Assembly (NCBI GenBank): GCA_017455065.1
Contig: JAFTBU010000059.1
Location: 18,082 to 82,081 of the forward strand
Origin: Bacteroidales bacterium
Lineage (GTDB): Bacteria; Bacteroidota; Bacteroidia; Bacteroidales; UBA932
DNA length: 64,000 nucleotides
Direction: 5' to 3'
Under the pieces are notes generated by a model that was given only the letters and a program-made list of their open reading frames with translations, made no database searches and was not told the origin of the DNA. A program made the position numbers and the translations under genes. Positions 8,439 through 16,237 of this stretch are shown in pieces. Each line of letters begins with the position of its first letter. Position 1 is the first letter of the stretch.

Positions 8439-9784
8439 AAGCAGAAGGTCAGACCTGCGTTGAGTGTAAACCTTGAAGCGTTGACAGGGATGAATTCCTT
8501 GGTGAGCTTCGGGGTGAGGGAGTCTGCACCTACGAAGATGTTGACGGGTCCGAGATGGAGGTCAAGGTTGGCACCGAAACCAAATCCGAAGGTTCCCATG
8601 CCTGCGCTGACTGCCAGTGAGACCAGCTTGACGGGGGTGATGCCGGCGCCGAGCCTGACTTCGGTCCAGCTGGCGGTGCCGTTGAACCTGTGGTTGGCGA
8701 TGAGACCGACATTGGCCTTGTCATAGAAAGGAAGCCTGTACCTGACGCCTCCGTTCAGGGTGAAGGGGTTCATCTTGAAGCTGCTGCTGCCGCTGACTTT
8801 GGAGAATTCGATCATGGAGACGAGGCCGTCCATGGGATTCTTGGCGCTGCCGGAGGACTCGTTGATGTTGTCGCCCATGCCGGTGTAGTCCCAGCTGCCG
8901 GATGCGGTGCCGTAGATGTTGTTCTTCCAGCTGATGCCGCCGAAATCGAGGAGGGCTGCACTCACGGTGAGGCCGTCCATGACTTCGTAGGTGGCGCCGA
9001 GGTCGAGGCCGAAGCCGAATCCTGCGATGATGTTGCCGGAGTCGAATCTCATGCTGTTGTAGTCATAGATGGTCTTGCCGGAGCTGACGGAGGTGGTAGT
9101 GGTCATTTCGACTGCTCCGGAGACAGCGAGTGTGCCGGTGGAAGTAATCCTCCATGCCTGCTCATTGGCCTGCACTGAGAGGTTGTTGAGTCGGATGTCG
9201 GCTCCTTCGATACCGAGCAGGAGTTTCGCGCGTCCGCCGATCGAGAGCTTGTCACCGATCTTGGTGGAATAGCCGTATGCGAGTTCAGCGAAGCTGTAGG
9301 CGGAAGCGGATACCTGGGGGATGTTGAAGGTGCCGGTGCCGGGGCCTGCCTTGAGGAACTCGAAGAGCTCCTTGGGGAGCCTGGCGTCCTCATTGGAGCG
9401 GAGGTTCAGCTCGATGGTGTGGTAGGAGTTCTTGCCCTTGAAACCTACTGCGAACAGGGTTTCAGAGATGTCGGTACCGAAGCTGTTGACGGGCTTGAGG
9501 CCTTTCATGAACTGATCCTTGGAGATGGCGCTGTTAAGGCCGGTGACCAGTTTGCCTCCGTTGGGGAAGAAGAATGCACCTGCGCCCACATTGGAGCTGA
9601 CGGAAGCATTGAGGTTGTTGACGGCGAGGCCGAAGAAGGCGTAGTCGTTGGCCTGGGCGGGGTTGAGCTTGTATCCGTAGGCGTAGTTGTCCAGGAAGAA
9701 TCCTGTGAGGTTGTTCTGCGCACTGGCTTCGATGGAAAGGAGAGCGGCTGCCGCTGCAGCTATGGTGATGAATATCTTTTTCAT
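8435..9784 (-). CDS. DUF5723 outer-membrane beta-barrel protein
   Basis: 449 aa with a signal peptide (MKKIFITIAAAAAALLSIEA, cleavage around ASAQ). The rest alternates short polar and aromatic stretches with glycine-rich turns, ends in FCF and fits an outer-membrane barrel. LNPAQANDYAFFGL and SIGGRAKLLLGIEGADI are typical of the DUF5723 family of Bacteroidetes. The function is unknown; the family is distantly like FadL/PorV-type barrels. It is last in a leftward operon, 12 nt after a large lipoprotein gene, which suggests that the two surface proteins work together. The shared CTAG stop with the acyltransferase leaves no room for a terminator. Confidence 0.78.
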   Translation of the reverse strand: MKKIFITIAAAAAALLSIEASAQNNLTGFFLDNYAYGYKLNPAQANDYAFFGLAVNNLNASVSSNVGAGAFFFPNGGKLVTGLNSAISKDQFMKGLKPVNSFGTDISETLFAVGFKGKNSYHTIELNLRSNEDARLPKELFEFLKAGPGTGTFNIPQVSASAYSFAELAYGYSTKIGDKLSIGGRAKLLLGIEGADIRLNNLSVQANEQAWRITSTGTLAVSGAVEMTTTTSVSSGKTIYDYNSMRFDSGNIIAGFGFGLDLGATYEVMDGLTVSAALLDFGGISWKNNIYGTASGSWDYTGMGDNINESSGSAKNPMDGLVSMIEFSKVSGSSSFKMNPFTLNGGVRYRLPFYDKANVGLIANHRFNGTASWTEVRLGAGITPVKLVSLAVSAGMGTFGFGFGANLDLHLGPVNIFVGADSLTPKLTKEFIPVNASRFTLNAGLTFCF

Positions 9785-9796
9785 AAGGCAGTCCGT

Positions 9797-11410
9797 TTAA
9801 ATAGTGAGTCCGTTGGGAAGTTTGGCAACGATGTTCTTGATCTGGACACCCTGTCTCTCGCCCAGAGCGGTGCTGTTGGATGTGCCGAGCAGGTCGATCT
9901 GGAGGATGATGGAGTTGGCGGAGACGGTCTTCTGGAGATCGAGGTCGATGTCAAGTTTGGTGGTGACGGGAGTCCCCAGGGTACCCGGCTGGATGGCGGA
10001 TGAGGTGGCGAGGTTGCCGGTCCTGTTTCCGTTCGCGTCCACACCGATGACGGTCAGCACCATGCTGAGAGGAAGGCTGTTGATGACATCCATGGAGATG
10101 GTGACCTTGGCGTCGCCCTTGTTGTCGAGGCCGAGGTTGATGGGATTGGTCTCATATACTACATGGGTGGAAGGATCCACGCTGATGGCGGTGGAGAAGG
10201 TGTAGCCTCCTTCGAAGGAATAGTTGCTGCCGAGGGTCAGGTCGATGAATCCGGCGTCGGTGTTCACATCGAAATCGGCGCGGATGACATCGGGAGTGAC
10301 TCCGGTCAGCTCGGTGAGCTTGTAGTTGCTGTCCAGCTTGCCGCCTGCAGGGATGGCCTTGTCTGTCTCAAGAGTCTGCTTCTTGACCACGACATCGTTC
10401 TTGAGCATGTCCATGGCTGCGTTGAAATTGACTGCGACGGGGCAGCCGTTGGTGATGTTGAGACTCAGAGCAGGGTCTGCGAAGCTGACATAGATGCCCT
10501 CCTTGTTGAGCTGGTACAGATCTTCATTGAGGGATTTGTTGATCACGGTGGCGTAGGAGTAGTCCACGCTGGCATTGACCTTGCTGATAGTGATGGGGGC
10601 CACTGCAAAGTTCAGATGGAAATTGATGCTGGAAGGAACGGTGCTGTAGTCCTCTTTCCTGACAGAGGAGCTGCCGTTGGCGTTGATGGTCTTGTCCACG
10701 ACGATCTTGCCGCCGCTGACCAGGCCTTCGGTCTTGATCCTCTTGAGGTTGAGATTGATGGTATATACGCTGCTGGTGAGCTTGACGTCTTTTTCGAATT
10801 TGAGGGTGCTGCCGGTGAAGCTGTAGTCCTCGGAGGGGTTGGCGAGCTCCATCTCCATCGCCTCGGGGAAGGTGATTTCGAAGCCCTTCTTGACATAGAC
10901 GGGCTGATTCATCGTGAGGGTGAGGGTGGCGGTGGAAGATACGTCGGCATATTTCACGTCAGAGACATACTGGGGAAGTTCTGCATCGAACTTGATGGGG
11001 CCGTTTCCGAAGACGCCGCCGAGGTCGATCTCATCGGGGACGCCGGGGAGGGAAGTGCTGATCCCTGCGTATTCACCGGGAACGTTGATGGCGTAGTCGA
11101 TGGAGGTCTCCTCTATGTCGGAGAATGAAGTACCGGGGATGCTGAATGCTTCAGCGAAATTGCCGGAATAGCTGAAGCGGTAGGTCCCGTCGGGATCGGT
11201 GACGAAGTTGTCCATGGAGACCCCGGCCTGTTGGAGGATCTCTTTCAACGTGATGAGGCTGGTGCCGCCGATTGGCATGCTGACACCGTCTTCAAACAAG
11301 GTGACGGTCGTGTCCAGCTTGTTCAGGTCATACTTGTCGTCGGTGCAGGCGACCAGCAGGGGAGCGATCACCAGTACAGACAACGCGATGCGGATGAAAT
11401 GTTTGTACAT
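9797..11410 (-). CDS. Large lipoprotein of unknown function
   Basis: 537 aa from the ATG at 11410. A longer in-frame extension to 11512 lacks a signal peptide at its start and runs into the upstream gene. The signal MYKHFIRIALSVLVIAPLLV ends in a lipobox giving ...LLVACTDDKYDLNKLD, so the mature protein should be lipidated at Cys. The remainder is rich in Ser, Thr, Asn and Asp with beta-strand-like repeats (for example SIDYAINVPGEY, KVTISMDVINSLPLSM), suggesting several immunoglobulin-like or jelly-roll domains. No catalytic motif was recognised. It lies 11 nt after the epimerase gene and 12 nt before DUF5723. Confidence 0.8.
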   Translation of the reverse strand: MYKHFIRIALSVLVIAPLLVACTDDKYDLNKLDTTVTLFEDGVSMPIGGTSLITLKEILQQAGVSMDNFVTDPDGTYRFSYSGNFAEAFSIPGTSFSDIEETSIDYAINVPGEYAGISTSLPGVPDEIDLGGVFGNGPIKFDAELPQYVSDVKYADVSSTATLTLTMNQPVYVKKGFEITFPEAMEMELANPSEDYSFTGSTLKFEKDVKLTSSVYTINLNLKRIKTEGLVSGGKIVVDKTINANGSSSVRKEDYSTVPSSINFHLNFAVAPITISKVNASVDYSYATVINKSLNEDLYQLNKEGIYVSFADPALSLNITNGCPVAVNFNAAMDMLKNDVVVKKQTLETDKAIPAGGKLDSNYKLTELTGVTPDVIRADFDVNTDAGFIDLTLGSNYSFEGGYTFSTAISVDPSTHVVYETNPINLGLDNKGDAKVTISMDVINSLPLSMVLTVIGVDANGNRTGNLATSSAIQPGTLGTPVTTKLDIDLDLQKTVSANSIILQIDLLGTSNSTALGERQGVQIKNIVAKLPNGLTI

Positions 11411-11421
11411 AGGTTTAATTA

Positions 11422-12453
11422 TTAATGAGTATTTATGGATTTCTTGGCGTTTTCGAGGGCTTCGATGACCCTGTCGCACCAGGCGTCGAAAGCAGGATCC
11501 TCGGTCTGGCACTCGGGGTGGGAGAGGATGTAATCCACGGTGCGTTTGATGCCTTCGTTGAAGCGGACAGTGGGGTTGAACTCGGGGACGGCCCTCTTGA
11601 GCTTGCTGTTGTCGAAGATCACTGAGCGGGCCTTGTCACCATGCAGGTCATTGGCCAGGTCGTACCCGTCCATCTGCACAGCCTGCAGGAAGTCGGATGC
11701 GACATGGTAGGCCTTGAGCTCCACTCCGAGGGCGTCGGCCACGGCCTGGTAGATCTGGTTCCAGGTCAGGGTCTCGCCGGAAGTGATCTGGAAGGCGTTG
11801 CCTATGGCGTGGGGATTGTTCATGAGGCCTGTGAAACCCACTGCGAAGTCGCTGTTGTGGGTCATGGTCCAGAGGGATTCGCCGTCGCCGTGGATGAGCA
11901 CGGGCTTGCCCGCGAGCATGCGGCGGGCTACCGGCCAGGTGCCGGTCTTGGGCTTGATCTCCAGGGGAATGCGCCTCTCGTCATAAGTCAGGGTAGGGCG
12001 GATGATGGTCACGGGAAAGCCTTCTTCGCGGAATTTGGCCATCAGGAACTCTTCGCATGCTATCTTGTTCCTCGCATAGAGGGAATAAGGGTTGCGCATC
12101 GGGGTCCCTTCGGTGATGACGTGATTGACAGGGGGCTTCTGGTAAACCGAGGCGGAGCTGATGTACATATACTGCCTGGTCCTGCCTTTGAACAGTCTCC
12201 AGTCCCTTTCCACCTGGTCAGCGGTGAAGCCTATGAATTCGCATACGCAGTCGAAGGTCATGCCTTCCAGGCATTTCTCGACAGCCTTTTCGTCATTTAT
12301 GTCTGCGTGGATCTGTATGACGCCTTCAGGGACGGTGTCCTGGCGTGTTCCTCTGTTCAGGAGATAGAGCTCCCAGTCGGGGAATGAAGCAACGCGTCTG
12401 GTGATGGCGGAGCTTATGGTTCCTGTGCCGCCGATGAACAAAGCCTTTTTCAT
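11422..12453 (-). CDS. NAD-dependent epimerase/dehydratase (extended SDR)
   Basis: 343 aa from MKKALFIGGTGTISSAITRR at 12453. GGTGTIS is the Gly-rich Rossmann motif, and NPYSLYARNKIACEEF supplies the Tyr-x3-Lys of the SDR active site near residue 140. The family includes nucleotide-sugar epimerases and the CSP41-type RNA-binding relatives; the relatively short C-terminal part does not settle the substrate. It is the first gene of the leftward operon with the lipoprotein and DUF5723, which could mean a role in surface glycans, but that is only an inference. Confidence 0.82.
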   Translation of the reverse strand: MKKALFIGGTGTISSAITRRVASFPDWELYLLNRGTRQDTVPEGVIQIHADINDEKAVEKCLEGMTFDCVCEFIGFTADQVERDWRLFKGRTRQYMYISSASVYQKPPVNHVITEGTPMRNPYSLYARNKIACEEFLMAKFREEGFPVTIIRPTLTYDERRIPLEIKPKTGTWPVARRMLAGKPVLIHGDGESLWTMTHNSDFAVGFTGLMNNPHAIGNAFQITSGETLTWNQIYQAVADALGVELKAYHVASDFLQAVQMDGYDLANDLHGDKARSVIFDNSKLKRAVPEFNPTVRFNEGIKRTVDYILSHPECQTEDPAFDAWCDRVIEALENAKKSINTH

Positions 12454-12476
12454 AAAAATATATGCTAAGGTACAGC

Positions 12477-12484
12477 CAAATATA
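12477..12484 (-). promoter_or_regulatory. -7 box of the epimerase-lipoprotein-DUF5723 operon
   Basis: TATATTTG on the minus strand, about 24 nt upstream of the epimerase ATG. No convincing TTTG lies at the 19-nt spacing. Confidence 0.5.
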
Positions 12485-12517
12485 ATTAAAAAACGGCACA
12501 AATAACTAATTTTTTTA

Positions 12518-12525
12518 TATATTTG
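12518..12525 (+). promoter_or_regulatory. -7 box of the DUF1508 gene
   Basis: TATATTTG on the plus strand inside an AT-rich run, 55 nt upstream of the ATG. It leaves a leader of about 50 nt, longer than at most promoters in this window. Confidence 0.5.
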
Positions 12526-12580
12526 TCAAAAGCAACCAAACAGAGTTACGACACATTATTAAACTAATAATTTCACTACC

Positions 12581-12907
12581 ATGGGTAAATTCGTAATCAC
12601 AGTCAGGAAGAACGGTGAGTTCCAGTTCAACCTGAAGGCCACCAACGGCCAGATTATCCTCACCAGCGAGGGCTACACCACCAAGACCGCCTGCCTCAAT
12701 GGCGTTGAGTCAGTAAAGAAGAACGCTCCCATCGCGGAGAGGTTCGAGGTCAAGGAAGCCAAGAACGGCAAGCCTTACTTCAACCTGAAGGCCAGCAACG
12801 GCCAGGTCATCGGCGCCAGCCAGATGTATGCAAGCGAGAGGACTATGAAAGCCGGTATCGCTTCAGTCATGAAGAACGCTCCTGACGCTCCTGTAGTAGA
12901 GGAATAA
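12581..12907 (+). CDS. DUF1508 (YegP-like) tandem-repeat protein
   Basis: 108 aa made of two similar halves. The first contains FQFNLKATNGQIILTSEGYT and the second YFNLKASNGQVIGASQMYAS, each preceded by a K-N-G turn and followed by a K/G-x-x-S-V-(K/M)-K-N-A-P repeat end. This is the YegP/DUF1508 fold, a small beta-alpha domain that forms a pseudodimer. The molecular role is unknown in all members I know of. The gene stands alone with a strong-looking promoter and a strong terminator, and it uses common codons throughout, which suggests high expression. Confidence 0.9.
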   Translation: MGKFVITVRKNGEFQFNLKATNGQIILTSEGYTTKTACLNGVESVKKNAPIAERFEVKEAKNGKPYFNLKASNGQVIGASQMYASERTMKAGIASVMKNAPDAPVVEE

Positions 12908-12928
12908 TACCTTTCGCCCCGATTTCGA

Positions 12929-12960
12929 CCCCGCCGGTTTTCTTTCCGGCGGGGTTTTTT
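12929..12960 (+). terminator. Intrinsic terminator after DUF1508
   Basis: Perfect 9-bp stem CCCCGCCGG (12929-12937) and CCGGCGGGG (12946-12954) with an 8-nt pyrimidine-rich loop, followed by six T residues. Confidence 0.92.
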
Positions 12961-13331
12961 CGTCTTCCGTGCGGGGCCGTTCCCGGCCACCCCCTCTTAC
13001 GATGCCGAGGGTGGCACGTGTCCCGCCCCGCGCCCCCCGGAACGGATGTGTCTGGCCGAAATGACCGCGGATGCGATGTTATTCGCGATATTAGCTATAA
13101 TAGATTGATAACCAACTTCCGAAACAATAATGTTTATATTGGTAACATTTTTGTTAAGCTCCTCATTGGCGCCTTTCGCCGGCTATTTTGGCCTTTGCCC
13201 TGCTGTGTTTGCCTTTGCCGTTCTGCGTTTTCCATTGCCCTGCTGTTTTCGCCTTCCGCATCGTGATGCGGATCTCCGCTTCTCTCCGTTTGCTTCGTGT
13301 CCGGGGCGGGGGATATCCGCGGTAAATGGCA

Positions 13332-13381
13332 ACGGGCGGGCGAGGAGGACCTTTCCCCAGAGTCCACCGCAGCCCGCCCGT
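13332..13381. repeat. ACGGGCGGGC hairpin, copy 1
   Basis: Perfect 10-bp outer stem ACGGGCGGGC / GCCCGCCCGT. Inside it GAGGAG on the left and CACCGCA on the right are identical to copy 2 at 48071-48120. The next three bases pair as GAC/GTC here but AGC/GCT in copy 2, and the terminal loop differs. Confidence 0.75.
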
Positions 13382-13537
13382 AACCGCCGCGCTAGCGCGC
13401 CTCAGCGCGCCCGGCGATGCGGGCACTTTGGCGCAGACAAAGTGCGGGAGCAAGGAGCCGCGGGGGTAGCGAGCTCTGCGAGCGGTCAAGGGGGCAGCGC
13501 CCCCTCAAAAGGGCGGCGGTGGTGCCGCATCCCCCGC

Positions 13538-13559
13538 CGCCGCAGGGCGTATATTGCGG
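13538..13559. repeat. Short GCCGC...GCGGC element
   Basis: GCCGC and GCGGC arms enclose AGGGCGTATATT. The same 22-nt element occurs at 48125-48146, and a variant with core ATCGCGTATACT at 48171-48192. Confidence 0.6.
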
Positions 13560-13683
13560 CGGCGGCCTCAATCAGCCACGCCTTTCCCGCATGGAGCCAG
13601 AACGTGAAATTCGATGGCTGAGTGAATCGGCCTTCCAGGGCACTCTAGGGCAGGTCAATCCAGCCAGCGAGGCCAAAAAGGGG

Positions 13684-13743
13684 TCGATGGCGGAGCTAAC
13701 CGTGCTTATACGCGTGTCTGTTGGGGGTGCGCTCCGCCATCGA
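13684..13743. repeat. 13-bp perfect hairpin with type II core
   Basis: Arms TCGATGGCGGAGC (13684-13696) and GCTCCGCCATCGA (13731-13743) enclose a 34-nt core ending in TCTGTTGGGGGTGC. Related cores without these arms occur at 14243-14275 and 48697-48728. Confidence 0.65.
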
Positions 13744-13810
13744 TTTTCTAGCTTTTCGGGCCGGTACGGCCGCGGCCATCACCTTAAGGGAGCTGCTTTA
13801 CCGGTACTGC

Positions 13811-14145
13811 CGTTAATGAACGTGTCGGGAGCACGACCCCCTCCCAGAGTGCACTGTAGGGCATCCCCGTGCTCCAGGTGTCGGGTCGGAGCCGAGACCT
13901 GGAGCGCTAGCCCCTTCTGGAGGCCACTCTGTGGCACCCCCGCGCTCCCGTGATGTTCATTAAGGTTCAACCCGAAATTCACCTGGAAGAGCGACCCCCT
14001 CTGCAGAGGCCTGGGAGGCATCCTTCTCTTTCAGGTGAGGCGAAATCGCCTCGCCTGGAACTCCAACCTGCCCTACAATGCGTTCTGTGGCACTTTACTT
14101 TTCCTGGTGAATTTTGCTTTTCTCTGTTTGAGGTTCCAACGGGCG
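13811..14145. repeat. F block, copy in region A
   Basis: 335 bp that match the reverse complement of 48751-49084 with scattered substitutions. It contains four type I cores with different arms: GGAGCACG/CGTGCTCC (13828-13875), GGAGCGC/GCGCTCC (13901-13948), CACCTGGAAGAG with CTCTTTCAGGTG (around 13980-14037), and a CCTGG pair further right. The palindrome AGGCGAAATCGCCT lies between the last two. Confidence 0.75.
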
Positions 14146-14296
14146 ACCCGAAATTCGGAAGGACAGCCACCATGCCTCCCAGGGCCCTCCAGGGGGTATA
14201 GGGTTGCTTTCTGCCACCATTTGGTCCTCGGAAGGCAAGCCGACCCCGCTTCTAGTGGCTTCTGTTGGGGGGCCGGCGTGCCTCTGAATTTCGGGT
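14146..14296. repeat. S block, copy in region A
   Basis: 151 bp bounded by ACCCGAAATTC on the left and GAATTTCGGGT on the right. It matches 48600-48750 on the same strand, whereas the adjoining F block is inverted between the two regions. It contains a type I core (14171-14201) and a type II core (14243-14275). Confidence 0.75.
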
Positions 14297-14365
14297 GCCG
14301 ACAGCGCCGACTCTGTGGGGTGCGCTATTATTGTGGAGGGGCACACCGAGGGGGGCGGGGGATAG

Positions 14366-14391
14366 TAAAAGCCCGGCTCATCAGCCGGGCT
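14366..14391 (-). terminator. Possible terminator, minus strand
   Basis: AGCCCGGCT (14370-14378) and AGCCGGGCT (14383-14391) form a 9-bp stem with a 4-nt loop. Read leftward it is followed by TTTT. It could end transcription of the DUF362 gene, about 250 nt after its stop codon. Confidence 0.5.
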
Positions 14392-14405
14392 TCTGCTATA
14401 TTGGA

Positions 14406-14595
14406 CCGTGCTCCGGGGCCCCTGTGGCCGCCGTGCTCCGGAATCATCTCCGAGCCGCCTGTGACCAGCGTGCTCCGAGGCACCTGTGGCCGCTGTGCTC
14501 CGGAATCTGCCTTGAGCCGCCTGTGGCCGCTGTGCTCCGGAATCTGCCTTGAGTCGCCTGTCGCTGCCGTGCACCGGGATCCGTACCGAGCCGGC
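14406..14595. repeat. Tandem array around GTGCTCCGGAATC, 37-nt period
   Basis: Five to six degenerate units starting GTGCTCCG. Two adjacent full units of 37 nt (GTGCTCCGGAATCTGCCTTG followed by AG(C/T)CGCCTGT...) lie around 14495-14568, with shorter 26-nt variants upstream. No coding frame is maintained through the units. Confidence 0.7.
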
Positions 14596-14636
14596 AGGGG
14601 AGAGTGCGGGACTGCTTGGTGGCCGGGTCTATTGGG

Positions 14637-15701
14637 CTATTTCACGAAGGGTTTGAGGTCCTTGGCGGCGTCGGCGGCGGTGATCTTCTTGCCGCCATTG
14701 TCGAGGTCGATCAGGATGTAGCGGTCGTGTCCCATGCCGAGCTCTTTCATGTAGCTGAGCTGGCGGAGTCCGTGACGGGTCTCGATGCGCTCGACCATGT
14801 CGTGGTGCTCTTCAGCTGTCATGGCGTAGATGATATCCACGCAGGCCTGGTCGATTGCGAGCAGGTCGGTGGACGAAAGGATGCCCACATCGGGGGTCAC
14901 CACAGGTGCCGCGGCGAGGCCTTCGCAGTCGCAAGACACTGACATATTGCGCATTACATTGACATAGGTCACATGCTTTCCGAAGTGGTCGATCGTGGCC
15001 TTGGTGGACTCGGTCATCCTCTCCATGAATTCCTCCTCGGCGATATCCCACTGGTTGGGCTGTCCCGGGGTGGTGTGTATCCAGGCCTTGCCTACGCGTC
15101 CGTCGGCGCAGCCGATGCCGATGTTCTTGTTGCTGCCGCCGAAACCGCCCTGGGTGTGGCCTTTGAAATGGGTCAGGGCTACCAGCGACTCGTAGTTGAC
15201 GAGGTGGCTGCCGACGGCCATCTTGTCAAACCATTTGCCGCCCTTGACAGGCAGCGTAAGGGTGTCCTCTTCGTCCATGATATCCACGGGAGCGAAGGTC
15301 CATCCATTGACTTCCAATGTCTTACGGTGCAGGTCGGTGGTGTAGCGGTCGCCTGTATAATAGGTGTTCGTCTCAATGATGGTGGCGTCGGGGAGGTCTT
15401 TCTCCAGGAGGGCGCGTACCCATTCGCGAGGGATGATGTTGGGGCCGTTCTGCTCGCCGGTGTGGAGTTTTACGCCCACTTTGCCGGAAATCTCACCGTT
15501 GACCTGCTCGTAGGCGGCGATAAGGCCTTCTGCGGAGAGTTTGCGGGTGAAATATACCACGGCTTCTTCGCCGTCCCGCTGGTCGTAGGGAACGTATTTA
15601 TTGCCGTCCTTGACTGTGGATGAATTGGTGGTCCCGCAGGACACCATGCCCAGAGAGACCAGGGCGAGGGCGGTTGCCGCTAAAACTGAAATCTTTTTCA
15701 T
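14637..15701 (-). CDS. DUF362 domain lipoprotein
   Basis: 354 aa with a lipoprotein signal (MKKISVLAATALALVSLGMV then SCGTT). The body matches DUF362: GKVGVKLHTGEQN, THFKGHTQGGFGGSNKNIGI and SSTDLLAIDQACVDIIYA. Many DUF362 proteins are cytoplasmic and carry a ferredoxin-like 4Fe-4S domain; this one lacks the CxxCxxC cluster and is exported. The role is unknown; a metal or cofactor-binding function is often proposed. It appears monocistronic, next to repeat region A. The upstream region has an imperfect GTTACATAAT...TTATGTTAAC inverted repeat (about 15757-15779) but no clean -7 box. Confidence 0.85.
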   Translation of the reverse strand: MKKISVLAATALALVSLGMVSCGTTNSSTVKDGNKYVPYDQRDGEEAVVYFTRKLSAEGLIAAYEQVNGEISGKVGVKLHTGEQNGPNIIPREWVRALLEKDLPDATIIETNTYYTGDRYTTDLHRKTLEVNGWTFAPVDIMDEEDTLTLPVKGGKWFDKMAVGSHLVNYESLVALTHFKGHTQGGFGGSNKNIGIGCADGRVGKAWIHTTPGQPNQWDIAEEEFMERMTESTKATIDHFGKHVTYVNVMRNMSVSCDCEGLAAAPVVTPDVGILSSTDLLAIDQACVDIIYAMTAEEHHDMVERIETRHGLRQLSYMKELGMGHDRYILIDLDNGGKKITAADAAKDLKPFVK

Positions 15702-15810
15702 CTATGGTCGTGTAGGTTAATGAATATTTGTGATCAATAAATATATCGCTATTGTTACATAATTTATATTATGTTAACCAAGACCAAGAGAAAGACTCCC
15801 CTGCGCCGTT

Positions 15811-16131
15811 TTAGAAGTATTCGGCGACGGCGAGCCCTTCAGCCACCGCCGCTGCGATCTTGGCCTCGATCTGCTCGGGGCTGCTGTAGTCCATGTTGCT
15901 CTCGGCGATGGTCGTGACTTCGCCGAGGCCCCAGAGCCTGGAAAGCGCCTTGAGATACGGCGATCCTTGCTCCAGAGGGTCTCCGGTGTGTATGTCCATC
16001 TTCATTTCAGGCAGATGGAAGGCTGTGACGCTGTATCTGTGGCCCAGAGCTTCGACGACGGGCTCGGCTATCCTGCGGGTGCGGGATTCCTTCTCCCGCA
16101 CGCAAGCATCTATGTATACGAGACTTGGCAT
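15811..16131 (-). pseudogene. NAD(P)H:quinone/FMN reductase-like, internally shortened
   Basis: 106 aa from the ATG at 16131; a longer extension would start upstream of the promoter. The N-terminus MPSLVYIDACVREKESRTRR is the phosphate-loop start of flavodoxin-fold NAD(P)H-dependent FMN reductases, and the C-terminus GSPYLKALSRLWGLGEVTTI matches the end of the same family. The central part with the PYWDLSFPALLK-type flavin segment, about 70 residues in full-length relatives, is absent without a frameshift. It is either an in-frame deletion derivative or an unusually small family member. The flavin site should be incomplete, so I call it a probable non-functional remnant. Confidence 0.6.
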
Positions 16132-16138
16132 GATAGCG

Positions 16139-16146
16139 CAAATATA
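16139..16146 (-). promoter_or_regulatory. -7 box of the shortened reductase gene
   Basis: TATATTTG on the minus strand, 7 nt from the ATG at 16131, implying a leaderless transcript and excluding the longer start. Confidence 0.55.
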
Positions 16147-16186
16147 GTTTTTTTGCCCGTTAATTCGGATTTCCGCCACATTTTTT

Positions 16187-16194
16187 TAAATTTG
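16187..16194 (+). promoter_or_regulatory. -7 box of the proline operon
   Basis: TAAATTTG, 43 nt upstream of the ProC-ProB ATG. The leader contains a small CCCC/GGGG hairpin at about 16203-16219. Confidence 0.55.
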
Positions 16195-16237
16195 TAAGTC
16201 ACCCCGAACTGATTGGGGTTCAAAGTAGTGTATTGAT

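Larger units (their letters stand above)
12985..14636. repeat. Non-coding hairpin-repeat region A
   Basis: About 1.65 kb without a gene I can support; open frames here have no recognisable domains and change with the repeats. In order it holds: a block CCCTCTTACGATGCCGAGGG (about 12991-13010) also present in region C; an AT-rich stretch (13075-13155); TTGCC-rich low-complexity DNA; the ACGGGCGGGC hairpin; several G+C-rich hairpins (for example GCACTTTG 13423-13430 with CAAAGTGC 13438-13445); a 22-nt GCCGC...GCGGC element at 13538-13559; type I core hairpins at about 13628, 13836, 13909, 13994, 14066 and 14171; and a 37-nt-period tandem array. Large parts recur in region B. Confidence 0.8.

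Noticed and set aside
13095-13105. TATAAT-like sequence as an E. coli-type promoter
   Set aside because: Bacteroidota primary sigma uses TAnnTTTG; no gene follows this sequence.
12985-14600. CRISPR array or integron attC cluster in region A
   Set aside because: There is no regular direct repeat with unique spacers. The units lack the RYYYAAC/GTTRRRY ends of attC sites, and no cas or integrase gene is nearby.
13130-14721. Open frames of 95-228 codons in region A
   Set aside because: They follow the hairpin repeats, have Arg/Pro/Ala-biased composition, no domain and no promoter-start arrangement. Matching frames in region B are disrupted.
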